From a virus, in the IMG/VR virus record IMGVR_UViG_3300027733_000072, positions 1-50,850 of that record: a DNA stretch of 50,850 bases; one strand, given 5' to 3'. Within the stretch, counting starts at the first letter, position 1; each line of letters begins with the position of its first letter. Below, in pieces: positions 22,639 to 30,965 of this stretch. The notes under the pieces were generated by a model. That model was not told the DNA's origin. It did not search any database and saw only the letters and a program-made list of their open reading frames with translations. Both the position numbers and the translations under genes were made by a program.

Positions 22639-24651
22639 GTGATTAAAGGTTATTATCAGTTTTTATTGGAATCTGTTCTATTTACTTCTGGATATTTCGA
22701 AGAAATATTGAAGAAAATTGACGATAAAATCGCCCAAGATTTTTTAGAGTTAGTTAATAAAGACATTAAAACTCAGTATAATGCCATAGACCTATCAGAT
22801 ACTAATGATAGATTACATTTTGTATCAGATAATCAATTTCAAAATAAAATAAAATCTGGTATTAATCCTTTAGATTTATTCTCGGATAAAAATAATAAAA
22901 CTAATATATCCAGAATTATTAGACAGATTCTCAAAGATAATGGTAAAGAATACACTGATGCCGAATTAAGTAAGTTTGTTGATAAATTCAAAGCTGCTTA
23001 TAATACACTTAAAGCTAAAAAGGAAAAGAAAGACCCAATCAGATTGGTTAAAGGTGAGGATATTAGATTTTGGTATTTAGGTGATAATTATTGTGAAAAA
23101 ACATCAAGTGGATATGGCACACTCGGTAAGTCTTGTATGAGATATGAAGAGTGTCAAAAATACTTAGATATTTATGTTGAAAATCCTAGTGTTTGTAATC
23201 TTTTAATATTAACTAAATTTGAAGATGGTGAAGAAAAACTTGTGTCAAGAGCTTTACTTTGGCAAACTGATAAAGGACCATATTTAGATAGAATTTATTA
23301 TACCGATTCTTCTGAAGAAGAAATGATGTTGAATTGGGTTAAGGAAAAAAATTGTGAATTATCCTTTAAGAAATATTCTGGTAGACTTATAGTGCAGTTA
23401 GAGAGTGATACTAAAGAATATAAATATTATCCGTATATGGATACTATGCCTTATTATTATACAGTGAATAAAAAGCTGTATAATTATGAGCCGAGTGTTG
23501 ATGTTAAAAGAGAACTTTTATACTGTCAAGATACTGGTGGTGGTTTTGATAGGCAGAATCTAGTTTATTGTGAGTGGATAGATGAATCTTATCCAGAAGA
23601 AGAAGTAATTTGGTCAGAGTATCATCAGTCTCACTTACCTATGAATAATTGTTGTTGGAGTGAATATCATAATTCAGAAATATGTGATGGAGATAGTGTT
23701 TATTCTGAAACTTTATCAGATAACTTACCAAAAGATGACTCTGTTGAAGTTTATATAAGTTCAAGAGATACAGATTGGTTTCCAAAAGATCATGATTTAA
23801 TTGCTGAAGATGAAATGGATGGTAGTTGGTACTTGAAATCACTTATGAAAGAAATAAATGGTAGATGGTATCATAAAGACTATGTGAAATGTGTTTATGA
23901 GGTTAAAAAATCTGATATATCAAGATATAAAGAAATATTCTCAATTGATGATGATGTTGAAAATGAAGATTGTATAGCTACTTCTGATCTTATTAAGTTC
24001 TATCAATTAAGTATAAAAGATGATTCTACTCAATTTATTTTAATAGATGATTATTATAAAAAAGTTTATATGAACGTGCATTATGTTGAAATGTTAAAAT
24101 CATTAGAAGAAAAAGAAAGTTCTGATGATGTTATAGAAGAATTGGAATCTGCAAACTTTAGACTAAAAGATAGTCAAAATTTCTATTCTAATAATAATAC
24201 AATAATTGATAATGGTGGATTTAGTAATGCACTAAAAATATTTAATGACTCTTTGGATATTAAAGTAAAAGGCAATAACACTATATTTGATTTGGCATTT
24301 TTATCAGCTGAGAATATTTATAGAAATCATGTTCAATCAAATTTACTAAAAGTACAAATTAAAAAAATATTTGAGAATTCACTAATTGAATTTTGTGAAG
24401 GTGTTAGTGAGTATAATACAAAATATCCAAGTTTTGATAAAGATAGATTATCAAAATTCATTAAGATGTTTGAGATAGTATTTCCAGAATATAATGATGA
24501 AGATGAAATCAATTATTATCTACAGATGACTTCTGCTACCTTAGAATATTCCTTTAGATTAATCTATAATGAAATAAAAGGTAAAGAATTTTCAATTATT
24601 CAGGCACTTAGATATTTTACTAAAAATCCAAACAAACTACCAGTAGAATAA
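22639..24651 (+). CDS. Large phage protein of the GTL-x-SCM family
   Basis: A 670-residue protein, GTG start chosen because it follows the promoter element and yields MIKGYYQFLLES, matching the other family members. Shared N-terminal module (FTSGYFEEILKKID, AIDLSDTND, YTDAELSKFVDKFK) and core (VKGEDIRFWYLGDNY, GTLGKSCMRYEE, IYVENPSVCNLLIL, RALLWQT, YLDRIYYTD). The middle contains beta-hairpin repeats with SEYHQSHLP, SEYHNSEI and similar. The last 200 residues are helical. No known enzyme family recognised. Expressed from a late-type promoter with a head-targeting start, so probably a packaged protein. Confidence 0.75.
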   Translation: MIKGYYQFLLESVLFTSGYFEEILKKIDDKIAQDFLELVNKDIKTQYNAIDLSDTNDRLHFVSDNQFQNKIKSGINPLDLFSDKNNKTNISRIIRQILKDNGKEYTDAELSKFVDKFKAAYNTLKAKKEKKDPIRLVKGEDIRFWYLGDNYCEKTSSGYGTLGKSCMRYEECQKYLDIYVENPSVCNLLILTKFEDGEEKLVSRALLWQTDKGPYLDRIYYTDSSEEEMMLNWVKEKNCELSFKKYSGRLIVQLESDTKEYKYYPYMDTMPYYYTVNKKLYNYEPSVDVKRELLYCQDTGGGFDRQNLVYCEWIDESYPEEEVIWSEYHQSHLPMNNCCWSEYHNSEICDGDSVYSETLSDNLPKDDSVEVYISSRDTDWFPKDHDLIAEDEMDGSWYLKSLMKEINGRWYHKDYVKCVYEVKKSDISRYKEIFSIDDDVENEDCIATSDLIKFYQLSIKDDSTQFILIDDYYKKVYMNVHYVEMLKSLEEKESSDDVIEELESANFRLKDSQNFYSNNNTIIDNGGFSNALKIFNDSLDIKVKGNNTIFDLAFLSAENIYRNHVQSNLLKVQIKKIFENSLIEFCEGVSEYNTKYPSFDKDRLSKFIKMFEIVFPEYNDEDEINYYLQMTSATLEYSFRLIYNEIKGKEFSIIQALRYFTKNPNKLPVE

Positions 24652-24666
24652 TATAAATAAAAAATA
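24652..24666 (+). promoter_or_regulatory. TATAAATAAAAAATA element
   Basis: The 15-mer starts 27 nt before the ATG at 24679. It overlaps the end of the previous gene's stop region. Same element as at 5881 and 33695. Confidence 0.5.
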
Positions 24667-24678
24667 TTATTTTATAAA

Positions 24679-25203
24679 ATGAATAAACCTGGAGTTTTTA
24701 ATCCCTTTCCGGATAGAAAAGAAATTCAACAAAATTATGTTAATAGCTTAGTTGAACAAGCTAAGTCAATTGATTTAGATAAAGTTGATTATAGTGGTGT
24801 TGATTTTAAACCAAGAAATGAAATAGTAGAGGCTCAGAAAGTTTACTTTTGGATTAGAGTATATCTAAATGAGGAAGTAGATATTAAACCAGATACAAAT
24901 GTCAATATTAAATATGTTGTTTCTGGTGAAACATTAGAAACCAAATTTATTTGTTATGCTAAGAAAGGAGCAGAGAAAGACATGGATGAAAATGTTATCA
25001 ACTATAACCCAGAAGATGATAGAAGAGTGCTTTGTCTAATGATTGACTCTGAAAGAATTGATAAAAATAGTGATGATATTCCTTTTATTAGAAGCTTATT
25101 CCGTGTTGGTAAATATTATGAGGCACAGATTCTAAGAAACTCTGATTTAATGGTCACTGACTCAAGTGGTAATAAGTTAGATTTTTTCGATATTGATTTC
25201 TAA
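24679..25203 (+). CDS. Hypothetical protein
   Basis: A 174-residue protein starting MNKPGVFNPFPDRKEIQQ. The middle has beta strands (VYFWIRVYLNEEVDIKP, NIKYVVSGETLETKFICYAKKG) suggesting an OB-like or SH3-like barrel; the end is acidic (NKLDFFDIDF), a feature of single-strand-binding and clamp-interacting proteins. Next to the DNA polymerase gene, so a replication role is possible but unproven. Followed by a clear terminator. Confidence 0.65.
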   Translation: MNKPGVFNPFPDRKEIQQNYVNSLVEQAKSIDLDKVDYSGVDFKPRNEIVEAQKVYFWIRVYLNEEVDIKPDTNVNIKYVVSGETLETKFICYAKKGAEKDMDENVINYNPEDDRRVLCLMIDSERIDKNSDDIPFIRSLFRVGKYYEAQILRNSDLMVTDSSGNKLDFFDIDF

Positions 25204-25206
25204 AAC

Positions 25207-25237
25207 TCAAACCCTCTCTAAAAAAGAGGGTTTTTTA
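25207..25237 (+). terminator. Rho-independent terminator
   Basis: AAACCCTCT and AGAGGGTTT form the stem around a short A-rich loop, followed by T residues, just after the stop at 25203. Confidence 0.85.
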
Positions 25238-25297
25238 TTTTAAAACATGAACAATATGCAGATTTCATGATATAAAAACAAAAGTAAAAATAAATTA

Positions 25298-26791
25298 ATG
25301 TTAGTAGATACTCAATATTTAGGCAATAGTAAGCGATTAGTAGTAAGTTATGTTGATAAAACCGGCGATATAAAACTAAAATATTACGAATGGGAGAATC
25401 CCAAAAAATATATTGTTTGTGATGATGATGATAAAGACCGTCATCCAACATTCAAATCTTGGGATGGTAAGAATGTTAAACACGAGGAAGTGAATACTCC
25501 AGATAGATATGCTATCTATGAGTTCTTAGATTCTCTTCCAGAAAAGGAAAAAGAAGAGATATTTGAGTATAATCTTCCAAATATCTACTTTGTCGATATT
25601 GAGACTGAGATTGTTGATGGTTTTCCTGATGCTGAGACAGCTCCCACAAAAGTTCTATCTATTTCAATTGTATATGATGATAAAATCATTCTACTTGGAT
25701 TAAAAGATATGCCAGAAGATATGCAACAGCGTATTAAAGATAATACTAATAAGTACTTTGCTAAGTTTGGTTCTAATTATAAACTAAAATATATCAAATA
25801 TGAAGATGAATTTGATATGATGTATGCTTTCTTTTATAAGATGATTCCAAAAATGCCACTCATCACTGGTTGGAACTTTATTAACTATGACTGGGTTTAT
25901 TTGGTAAACCGTGCTAGAAAACTTAAAAAGTATGTAAATGGTAGAGAGTATGATATTAATCCAGCAGTTGCTTCTTTAACAAAAAGATTAAATAAGGTTT
26001 GGATGTCAAATGAAGAAATGCCAGCTCATAGAATGATTTTTGACTATATGCAGTTGTATGAAATCTGTGACACATCAATTAAAGTAAAAGAATCATCTTC
26101 ATTGGATTTCGTGTCTAGTAAGTTAGTTGGGGTTGAAAAGATTAAATATACAGGTTCACTACAAAGATTGTATGAGGATGACTTTGAAACATTTATGTAC
26201 TATAACGCGGTTGACTCCGTGTTAGTACAAAAGATACATGAATCCAGAAACTATATCTCAATTATTTATGCGATTTCATCACTTGCGCAAATAAAGATTG
26301 TGGATGTTATCTCACAGATGAATAATGCACTTGGTTCTTTAGCTATTACAGAGGGTGTTCTCAGAAATAGATTTCGTGAACAAGAAAATATAGTTTTATT
26401 TAGAGGTGATAAAGAGCCTGGTGAAAATGTTGGTATTGCTGGTGGTTGGGTAAAAGACCCGGTGACTGGTATGAATCAGTGGGTAGTTTGTTATGACTTC
26501 GCTTCTCTATATCCTACAACACAAAGACAATTCTTTATAGCTCCGGAGACATTTGTTGGAATACAAAATCCAAATAATAAAGAATATTGTGATAATGGTA
26601 TTCAAATTGATAAATCAAAACACGTTGTTTGTGTTAATGGTGTTGTATTTGAAAAGAGAAATTCACCAACTCTTAAAATGTTGGAAGATGTTTATGCTGA
26701 TAGAAAGAAGAATAAGAAGATTATGATGAAGAAAAAGGATGAGTTGAAACTTGTTCTAGATGAGATTAAAATGTTAGAAGCTGAGTTATAA
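25298..26791 (+). CDS. DNA polymerase, family B (gp43-like), N-terminal half
   Basis: A 497-residue protein with a complete 3'-5' exonuclease: Exo I FVDIETE (D100, E102), Exo II GWNFINYDW (D198) and Exo III YYNAVDSV (D306). Motif A is CYDFASLYPTTQRQF (D400). The protein then ends after a helical, lysine-rich segment at the fingers; motif B (K-x3-NS-x-YG) and motif C (DTDS) are absent and no frameshifted remnant follows, because the convergent HAD gene begins at the next base. The other half must lie elsewhere, as in T4-type Aeromonas phages with split gp43. No catalytic activity expected without that partner, except exonuclease. Confidence 0.88.
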   Translation: MLVDTQYLGNSKRLVVSYVDKTGDIKLKYYEWENPKKYIVCDDDDKDRHPTFKSWDGKNVKHEEVNTPDRYAIYEFLDSLPEKEKEEIFEYNLPNIYFVDIETEIVDGFPDAETAPTKVLSISIVYDDKIILLGLKDMPEDMQQRIKDNTNKYFAKFGSNYKLKYIKYEDEFDMMYAFFYKMIPKMPLITGWNFINYDWVYLVNRARKLKKYVNGREYDINPAVASLTKRLNKVWMSNEEMPAHRMIFDYMQLYEICDTSIKVKESSSLDFVSSKLVGVEKIKYTGSLQRLYEDDFETFMYYNAVDSVLVQKIHESRNYISIIYAISSLAQIKIVDVISQMNNALGSLAITEGVLRNRFREQENIVLFRGDKEPGENVGIAGGWVKDPVTGMNQWVVCYDFASLYPTTQRQFFIAPETFVGIQNPNNKEYCDNGIQIDKSKHVVCVNGVVFEKRNSPTLKMLEDVYADRKKNKKIMMKKKDELKLVLDEIKMLEAEL

Positions 26792-27460
26792 TTATTTAAC
26801 TTTAATTCCCTCAAATTCAACCTCTGGTAGTTCTTTTTTAACAATCTCAACAACTTTGTTGACCCATTTAGAGTTATCATCATAAAATTTAACTTTTGTA
26901 AAACCGGTATCTTTAATTAACTTAACAATAGTTTTTCCTTTCCAAATAGCAACCTTATCACCAGATTCATCACCTAATGGGTAACAAAAAAGTCCGTGAT
27001 TTGGTTGTTCTAATCCAAAGTCATCTAAGACTTTTTCAATTTTAGATTTCATTATTTTCATTCTACCAGTTACAATAGCTTTGTTTTCAACTTGATTGTA
27101 AAACTCAGATAGTTTACTTGGAGATTTTGGAAGACTTAAATCGCTAAAATAGAACTTATTTGGTGCTACTAAGTAAACACGTTTTTTCTTTCTAACCCAG
27201 TTTCCCTTTATAGGGATTTTTTCATCTGGATCATTTACATATAGTCGACCATTTTCAATTTTCAAATCTCTAAATGTGACATTAATTTGATTGACTGATT
27301 TTTGTAGTAAATTTCCAATTGTTTCATTTTCTTTAAGATATTCAATTGCTAATTCTTCAAATCTTGGGCTATCAACAATGGTATCATCAAAATCAAAGAC
27401 GTATAAGGTTTCGTCTTTTCTATTTTTACCAAAATCTTCAAACATTTGTAGATATTTCAT
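26792..27460 (-). CDS. HAD-type hydrolase with head-targeting-like N-terminus
   Basis: A 222-residue protein. MKYLQMFEDFGKN is the targeting-like start, followed at once by the HAD motif I VFDFDDTI (D23, D25, T27), IVTGR as motif II and VKFYDDNSKW as motif IV. It resembles small phage HAD phosphatases. The ATG at 27460 follows TTAATATATAC by a few bases and is preferred over the upstream ATG at 27541, which would add a hydrophobic stretch and overlap the divergent helicase start. Convergent with the polymerase gene with zero spacing. Confidence 0.8.
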   Translation of the reverse strand: MKYLQMFEDFGKNRKDETLYVFDFDDTIVDSPRFEELAIEYLKENETIGNLLQKSVNQINVTFRDLKIENGRLYVNDPDEKIPIKGNWVRKKKRVYLVAPNKFYFSDLSLPKSPSKLSEFYNQVENKAIVTGRMKIMKSKIEKVLDDFGLEQPNHGLFCYPLGDESGDKVAIWKGKTIVKLIKDTGFTKVKFYDDNSKWVNKVVEIVKKELPEVEFEGIKVK

Positions 27461-27509
27461 ATTTGTATATATTAATAAAACTAATTCAAATACTTTCCAT
27501 ATAAGATTT

Positions 27510-29174
27510 ATGTCGTTAAAATCAGATATCAATAGATACACACCCCGTCAAGAACAAACTGATGCTCTTAATTTCATAGTCAAAACTAAGACTGAGAAAC
27601 CAGATACTAAATTTTTTCTTCTTAATATGCCCGTTGGTATTGGTAAGTCACATTTGTCTATGATGATATCAGATTGGTACACATCAAAGGTTGATGTTGG
27701 TTCAAAAGTTGATATTATCACTGCTGGTAAAATTCTACAAGACCAATATGATGATACTTATGAGTCTATCAATAATCTAAAGGGTAAAGAAAACTATGAG
27801 TGTGCTCAATATGCTTGTTCTTGTGCAAATGGTAAAGAGTTCAATAGATTAAATAAGACTAGTTGTGATTTTTGTCCATATGATGATGCTAAAGGTGGAT
27901 ATATTGGTGGTAGAGTTAGTTTAACTAATTTCTATTTATATTTGATATATGCTCTCTATAATAATGGAGTTATGGATCAAAGAAGCTCTAATGTACTTAT
28001 TGTAGATGAAGCACATGACTTTGATGATGTGATGAGTGATTTCGTTTCTATTAAAATAACAGAAACTACTGTTAAAAAATTGAAGTTTACCAATGAGGAT
28101 GATATCTTAAAGAAACTTAAAAAAGTTGGAACTATTACTCAGTATATTACTTTCTTAGAGTATCTAAAAGGTGAAGTTATTCAAACCATTGATGATGTTG
28201 ATAAGTCTATGCAGGGTGGTAGAAATATTAAACAAGATAAAAGAGATTTAAGAATATCTAAGATAACTGGTGTTGGTGGAAATAGTGATGTTAAGTTAAT
28301 GCAGGTTATAAGTGACTTAAAACAATATCAATTAAAAATTGACCTTTTTCTAAAAGAATACAAAGAGAATCCACACAATTGGGTACTTGAAACTTATTTT
28401 AATGAAAAAACAGACCAAAAAGAATTATCATTAGAGCCAATTTGGGCTTATGATTACTTAGATAAGTATGTTTGGAGTAAGTATGATATGGTTATCTTAA
28501 TGTCCGGTACTATTTTAGATAAAAGATTATTTTCGGAATTGAATGGTTTAGATGAAGAAAAAACAGCTTATTATTCTGTTCCTTCTCCTTTCCCAGTTGA
28601 AAATAGACCTATTTACTATATGCCATTGGGTAAAATGTCTTATGCTAAAAAAGAAGAAACATTTAAGAACTATGTTACTTATTTACATAAGCTATTGAAA
28701 AAGTATGAAGGTAAAAAAGGAATCATTCACACCAATTCTTTTGAGTTATCAAATTGGATTCAAAGAGGTGTAGAGAATCCAAGATTAGTATTTCATGAAT
28801 CCAGTAATAAAGATGAAATGTTGAGAAAGCATTTTGAAACAGAGGATCCAACAGTTTTTGTTAGCCCATCTGTTGGAACTGGAGTTTCATTTGACCATGA
28901 TAGAAGTAGATTTCAAATTATAGCTAAAATTCCGTATCCTAGCCTCGGTTCACAAAAAAACAAAATGCGACAGAAAAATAATCCAGAGTGGTATGCCTGG
29001 AAAACTGTTTGTGGTTTACTACAAATGACTGGTCGTTCGGTGAGAAGCAAAACCGATTTTGCAGATACGATTATTATAGATGGATCCTTTTCTGATATCT
29101 TAAAGTATAGTTCACACTTAATACCGGGATGGGTACAAGTAGCAATTAAACGGGTAGATGTTAAAGTTGGGTAA
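27510..29174 (+). CDS. SF2 helicase of the XPD/DinG type with iron-sulfur cysteines
   Basis: A 554-residue helicase. Walker A is NMPVGIGKSHLS (K46), and DEAH is at VLIVDEAHD (166-169). Between them lie cysteines C98, C103/C105, C119 and C122 (YECAQYACSC, SCDFCPY), spaced as for the 4Fe-4S cluster of XPD/DinG 5'-3' DNA helicases. C-terminal motifs include SPSVGTGVSFDHD (V) and QMTGRSVRS (VI, the arginine finger motif). Likely used in phage replication or repair. The start at 27510 was chosen because the region upstream is the reverse strand of the HAD gene. Confidence 0.88.
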   Translation: MSLKSDINRYTPRQEQTDALNFIVKTKTEKPDTKFFLLNMPVGIGKSHLSMMISDWYTSKVDVGSKVDIITAGKILQDQYDDTYESINNLKGKENYECAQYACSCANGKEFNRLNKTSCDFCPYDDAKGGYIGGRVSLTNFYLYLIYALYNNGVMDQRSSNVLIVDEAHDFDDVMSDFVSIKITETTVKKLKFTNEDDILKKLKKVGTITQYITFLEYLKGEVIQTIDDVDKSMQGGRNIKQDKRDLRISKITGVGGNSDVKLMQVISDLKQYQLKIDLFLKEYKENPHNWVLETYFNEKTDQKELSLEPIWAYDYLDKYVWSKYDMVILMSGTILDKRLFSELNGLDEEKTAYYSVPSPFPVENRPIYYMPLGKMSYAKKEETFKNYVTYLHKLLKKYEGKKGIIHTNSFELSNWIQRGVENPRLVFHESSNKDEMLRKHFETEDPTVFVSPSVGTGVSFDHDRSRFQIIAKIPYPSLGSQKNKMRQKNNPEWYAWKTVCGLLQMTGRSVRSKTDFADTIIIDGSFSDILKYSSHLIPGWVQVAIKRVDVKVG

Positions 29175-29175
29175 T

Positions 29176-29206
29176 AAAAAAACCACTCATATGAGTGGTT
29201 TTTTTT
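29176..29206. terminator. Bidirectional terminator
   Basis: AACCACTCATATGAGTGGTT is a perfect palindrome flanked by A on the left and T on the right, between the convergent helicase and the gene at 29205. Confidence 0.85.
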
Positions 29207-29468
29207 ATTTTGTTATTGGATCTTTTTTATCTGGTGTATAATCTTGTTTATATGGCTCCCTTTTGAAACTAACACCGTGTTTTTGTTTTGTCTTACAGGA
29301 TTTACATCCACAATCACATTCTTCTACAACACAATTACATTCTGTACAAGGAACACCAATTCCTATAGTATTAGCTGCATCAGAGTCTTCACCAAATTGG
29401 TCTAAGAAGTCTTTAGTTTCATCTTCGGTTGACTTAGAAAAACTCTCAAAAGTTCTTAGATGTTTCAT
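29205..29468 (-). CDS. Small cysteine-rich protein with head-targeting-like N-terminus
   Basis: An 87-residue protein. MKHLRTFESFSKS is the targeting-like start. Cysteines cluster in VPCTECNCVVEECDCGCKSC, probably binding zinc. The tail is basic and polar. Its start shares a base with the stop of the next minus-strand gene, which has the same start type, so the two form a unit of small packaged proteins. Confidence 0.65.
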   Translation of the reverse strand: MKHLRTFESFSKSTEDETKDFLDQFGEDSDAANTIGIGVPCTECNCVVEECDCGCKSCKTKQKHGVSFKREPYKQDYTPDKKDPITK

Positions 29469-29761
29469 TACTTTTTCTTTCTAGCTTCAATTGCTTTTCT
29501 CAATCCTTCTGGAAGTTTCTTTTGAGCTGCGGTTAATTTGGCAGGCTTTTCTGACTTACTATCTTTCTTTTTGTCAGCAGCTGCTTTTTTCATAGACTCT
29601 TTCTTATTACCGTCTTTATCTAAGTCTAAGAAATCTGGCTTAGCCTTTTTAGCTTCATTTGCTTTTTCAGCTTCGTCACATTTACATTCAGATAGTTTGC
29701 AATCACATTCTTTGCACAATTCTTCTTGTTTGTAGTCTTCAAATAACTTTAAGTATTTCAT
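29468..29761 (-). CDS. Small basic protein with head-targeting-like N-terminus
   Basis: A 97-residue protein. MKYLKLFEDYKQEE is the targeting-like start with E at the cleavage place; CKECDCKLSECKC follows, and the rest is rich in Lys and Ala (SMKKAAADKKKDSKSEKPAK), resembling a histone-like or T4 internal-protein-like DNA-condensing tail. TTTTTAATATATA lies upstream on the same strand. Confidence 0.7.
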   Translation of the reverse strand: MKYLKLFEDYKQEELCKECDCKLSECKCDEAEKANEAKKAKPDFLDLDKDGNKKESMKKAAADKKKDSKSEKPAKLTAAQKKLPEGLRKAIEARKKK

Positions 29762-29803
29762 GTTTTTTTACTTGTTTTTTATATAACTATATATATTAAA
29801 AAT

Positions 29804-29995
29804 TTAATTCAATATTCTATCACAAGATGGACAATACACAACTGGTTTGCCATCTTTTAAGAAAAACTTTCTTTCGCATTGACCAATACATCTTTTAATG
29901 TCCTTTTTTTCAGGTCTTGCTTTTCTCTCAGGTCTTTCTTTTGGTTTTTCCGAATCACTATCCGGAAAGTTTTCAAATAATTTAATACGTTTCAT
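29804..29995 (-). CDS. Small zinc-ribbon protein with head-targeting-like N-terminus
   Basis: A 63-residue protein starting MKRIKLFENFPDSDSE. A basic linker (ERPERKARPEKK) leads to a zinc ribbon with CIGQCERKF and VVYCPSCDRIL (four cysteines in two CxxC-like pairs). The ATG at 29995 lies directly after TTAATATATATT on the minus strand, which is why it was chosen over the upstream start at 30040. Confidence 0.7.
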   Translation of the reverse strand: MKRIKLFENFPDSDSEKPKERPERKARPEKKDIKRCIGQCERKFFLKDGKPVVYCPSCDRILN

Positions 29996-30073
29996 TTTAA
30001 TATATATTAATAACAAAATGCACATTTTTATTAAAGTCAAAAATTAAAATGTGATAATTAATATATACTCAAT

Positions 30074-30964
30074 ATGTCTAAAATATTAAAATATAATCAG
30101 CACAAAGAGTCACTAAAAATGGCTGAAGAACTTATTGAAATGATTATTAATCCTAAGCTAAATGAGTCTGTTGATGATTCACATATTCAGAATATTCTTA
30201 AATCCTTATCAAGAGATTTGAAATTTAACTATAGTTTAGTTTTTACATTTGGTGCTGGAATTAGAGCAATGTATCCAGTTGTTGAAAATCTTATTAAAAA
30301 TGGTAATCTTAAAGTAGATTTGAATCCAGAGAATATAGTTTTATTAACTATTGCCGCTCTTGCAATTACTTATTTAGAAGAAAAGAATAATAAAGCTGGA
30401 GATGATATTGTAGAATGTCCAGACTGTAGTGGGTTAGGTTACATCGGTGAGGAAGAAGACGGAAGTGAAGAAGAATGTAAATCTTGCAGTGGTTCTGGAA
30501 CATTTAAGAGTGAAGTAACTAAGTCAGATGCGAGAACTATATTAGAAGAACTAAAATTAAGAGGATTTGGAAATGGAATTGTTAAAAAGTTAGTTTCTTG
30601 TTTCAAATCAATTGGTAATTTATTTAAGACTATTTTTAAGAATACTCCGTATATAATAAGTGGATTTTTAGATATGTTTGCTTATACAACTATTTTAATA
30701 CCATCAATGAATGCAATTAGTTGGATGATTGATAAGTATGACTTTAATATTGAAACACTTCCAATGAATTTTCTTTCTATTGGTGTTGGTGTTGGTACAT
30801 TTTTAGCAAAAAATGGGTTTAACTATTTAGTTACAAAACTAAAAGATAAACTACACATTAAAGTCAATAAAGATTTAGATAAACCTACTTTTGCTAGACC
30901 ATATGATATTAAAGATGGTGAGGGTGGAGACTTAGGTAAAAATACCCTAATAAAAGAACAGTAA
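30074..30964 (+). CDS. Membrane-associated protein with DnaJ-type zinc finger
   Basis: A 296-residue protein. The start MSKILKYNQHKES fits the targeting pattern. Hydrophobic segments lie near residues 53-70, 87-100, 190-215 and 230-250, so it is likely membrane-associated. Between them sit two DnaJ-like knuckles, CPDCSGLG (C115, C118) and CKSCSGSG (C135, C138). No J domain is present. TTAATATATAC precedes the start. If packaged, it could insert in the host envelope after injection; that is inference. The next gene follows after one base. Confidence 0.6.
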   Translation: MSKILKYNQHKESLKMAEELIEMIINPKLNESVDDSHIQNILKSLSRDLKFNYSLVFTFGAGIRAMYPVVENLIKNGNLKVDLNPENIVLLTIAALAITYLEEKNNKAGDDIVECPDCSGLGYIGEEEDGSEEECKSCSGSGTFKSEVTKSDARTILEELKLRGFGNGIVKKLVSCFKSIGNLFKTIFKNTPYIISGFLDMFAYTTILIPSMNAISWMIDKYDFNIETLPMNFLSIGVGVGTFLAKNGFNYLVTKLKDKLHIKVNKDLDKPTFARPYDIKDGEGGDLGKNTLIKEQ

Positions 30965-30965
30965 T

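Noticed and set aside
26791-26800. Frameshift as the cause of the short polymerase
   Set aside because: No polymerase sequence continues in any frame; a separate convergent gene begins at the next base.
27291-27509. N-terminal extension of the Fe-S helicase
   Set aside because: It is the reverse strand of the HAD gene; the helicase domain begins at 27510.
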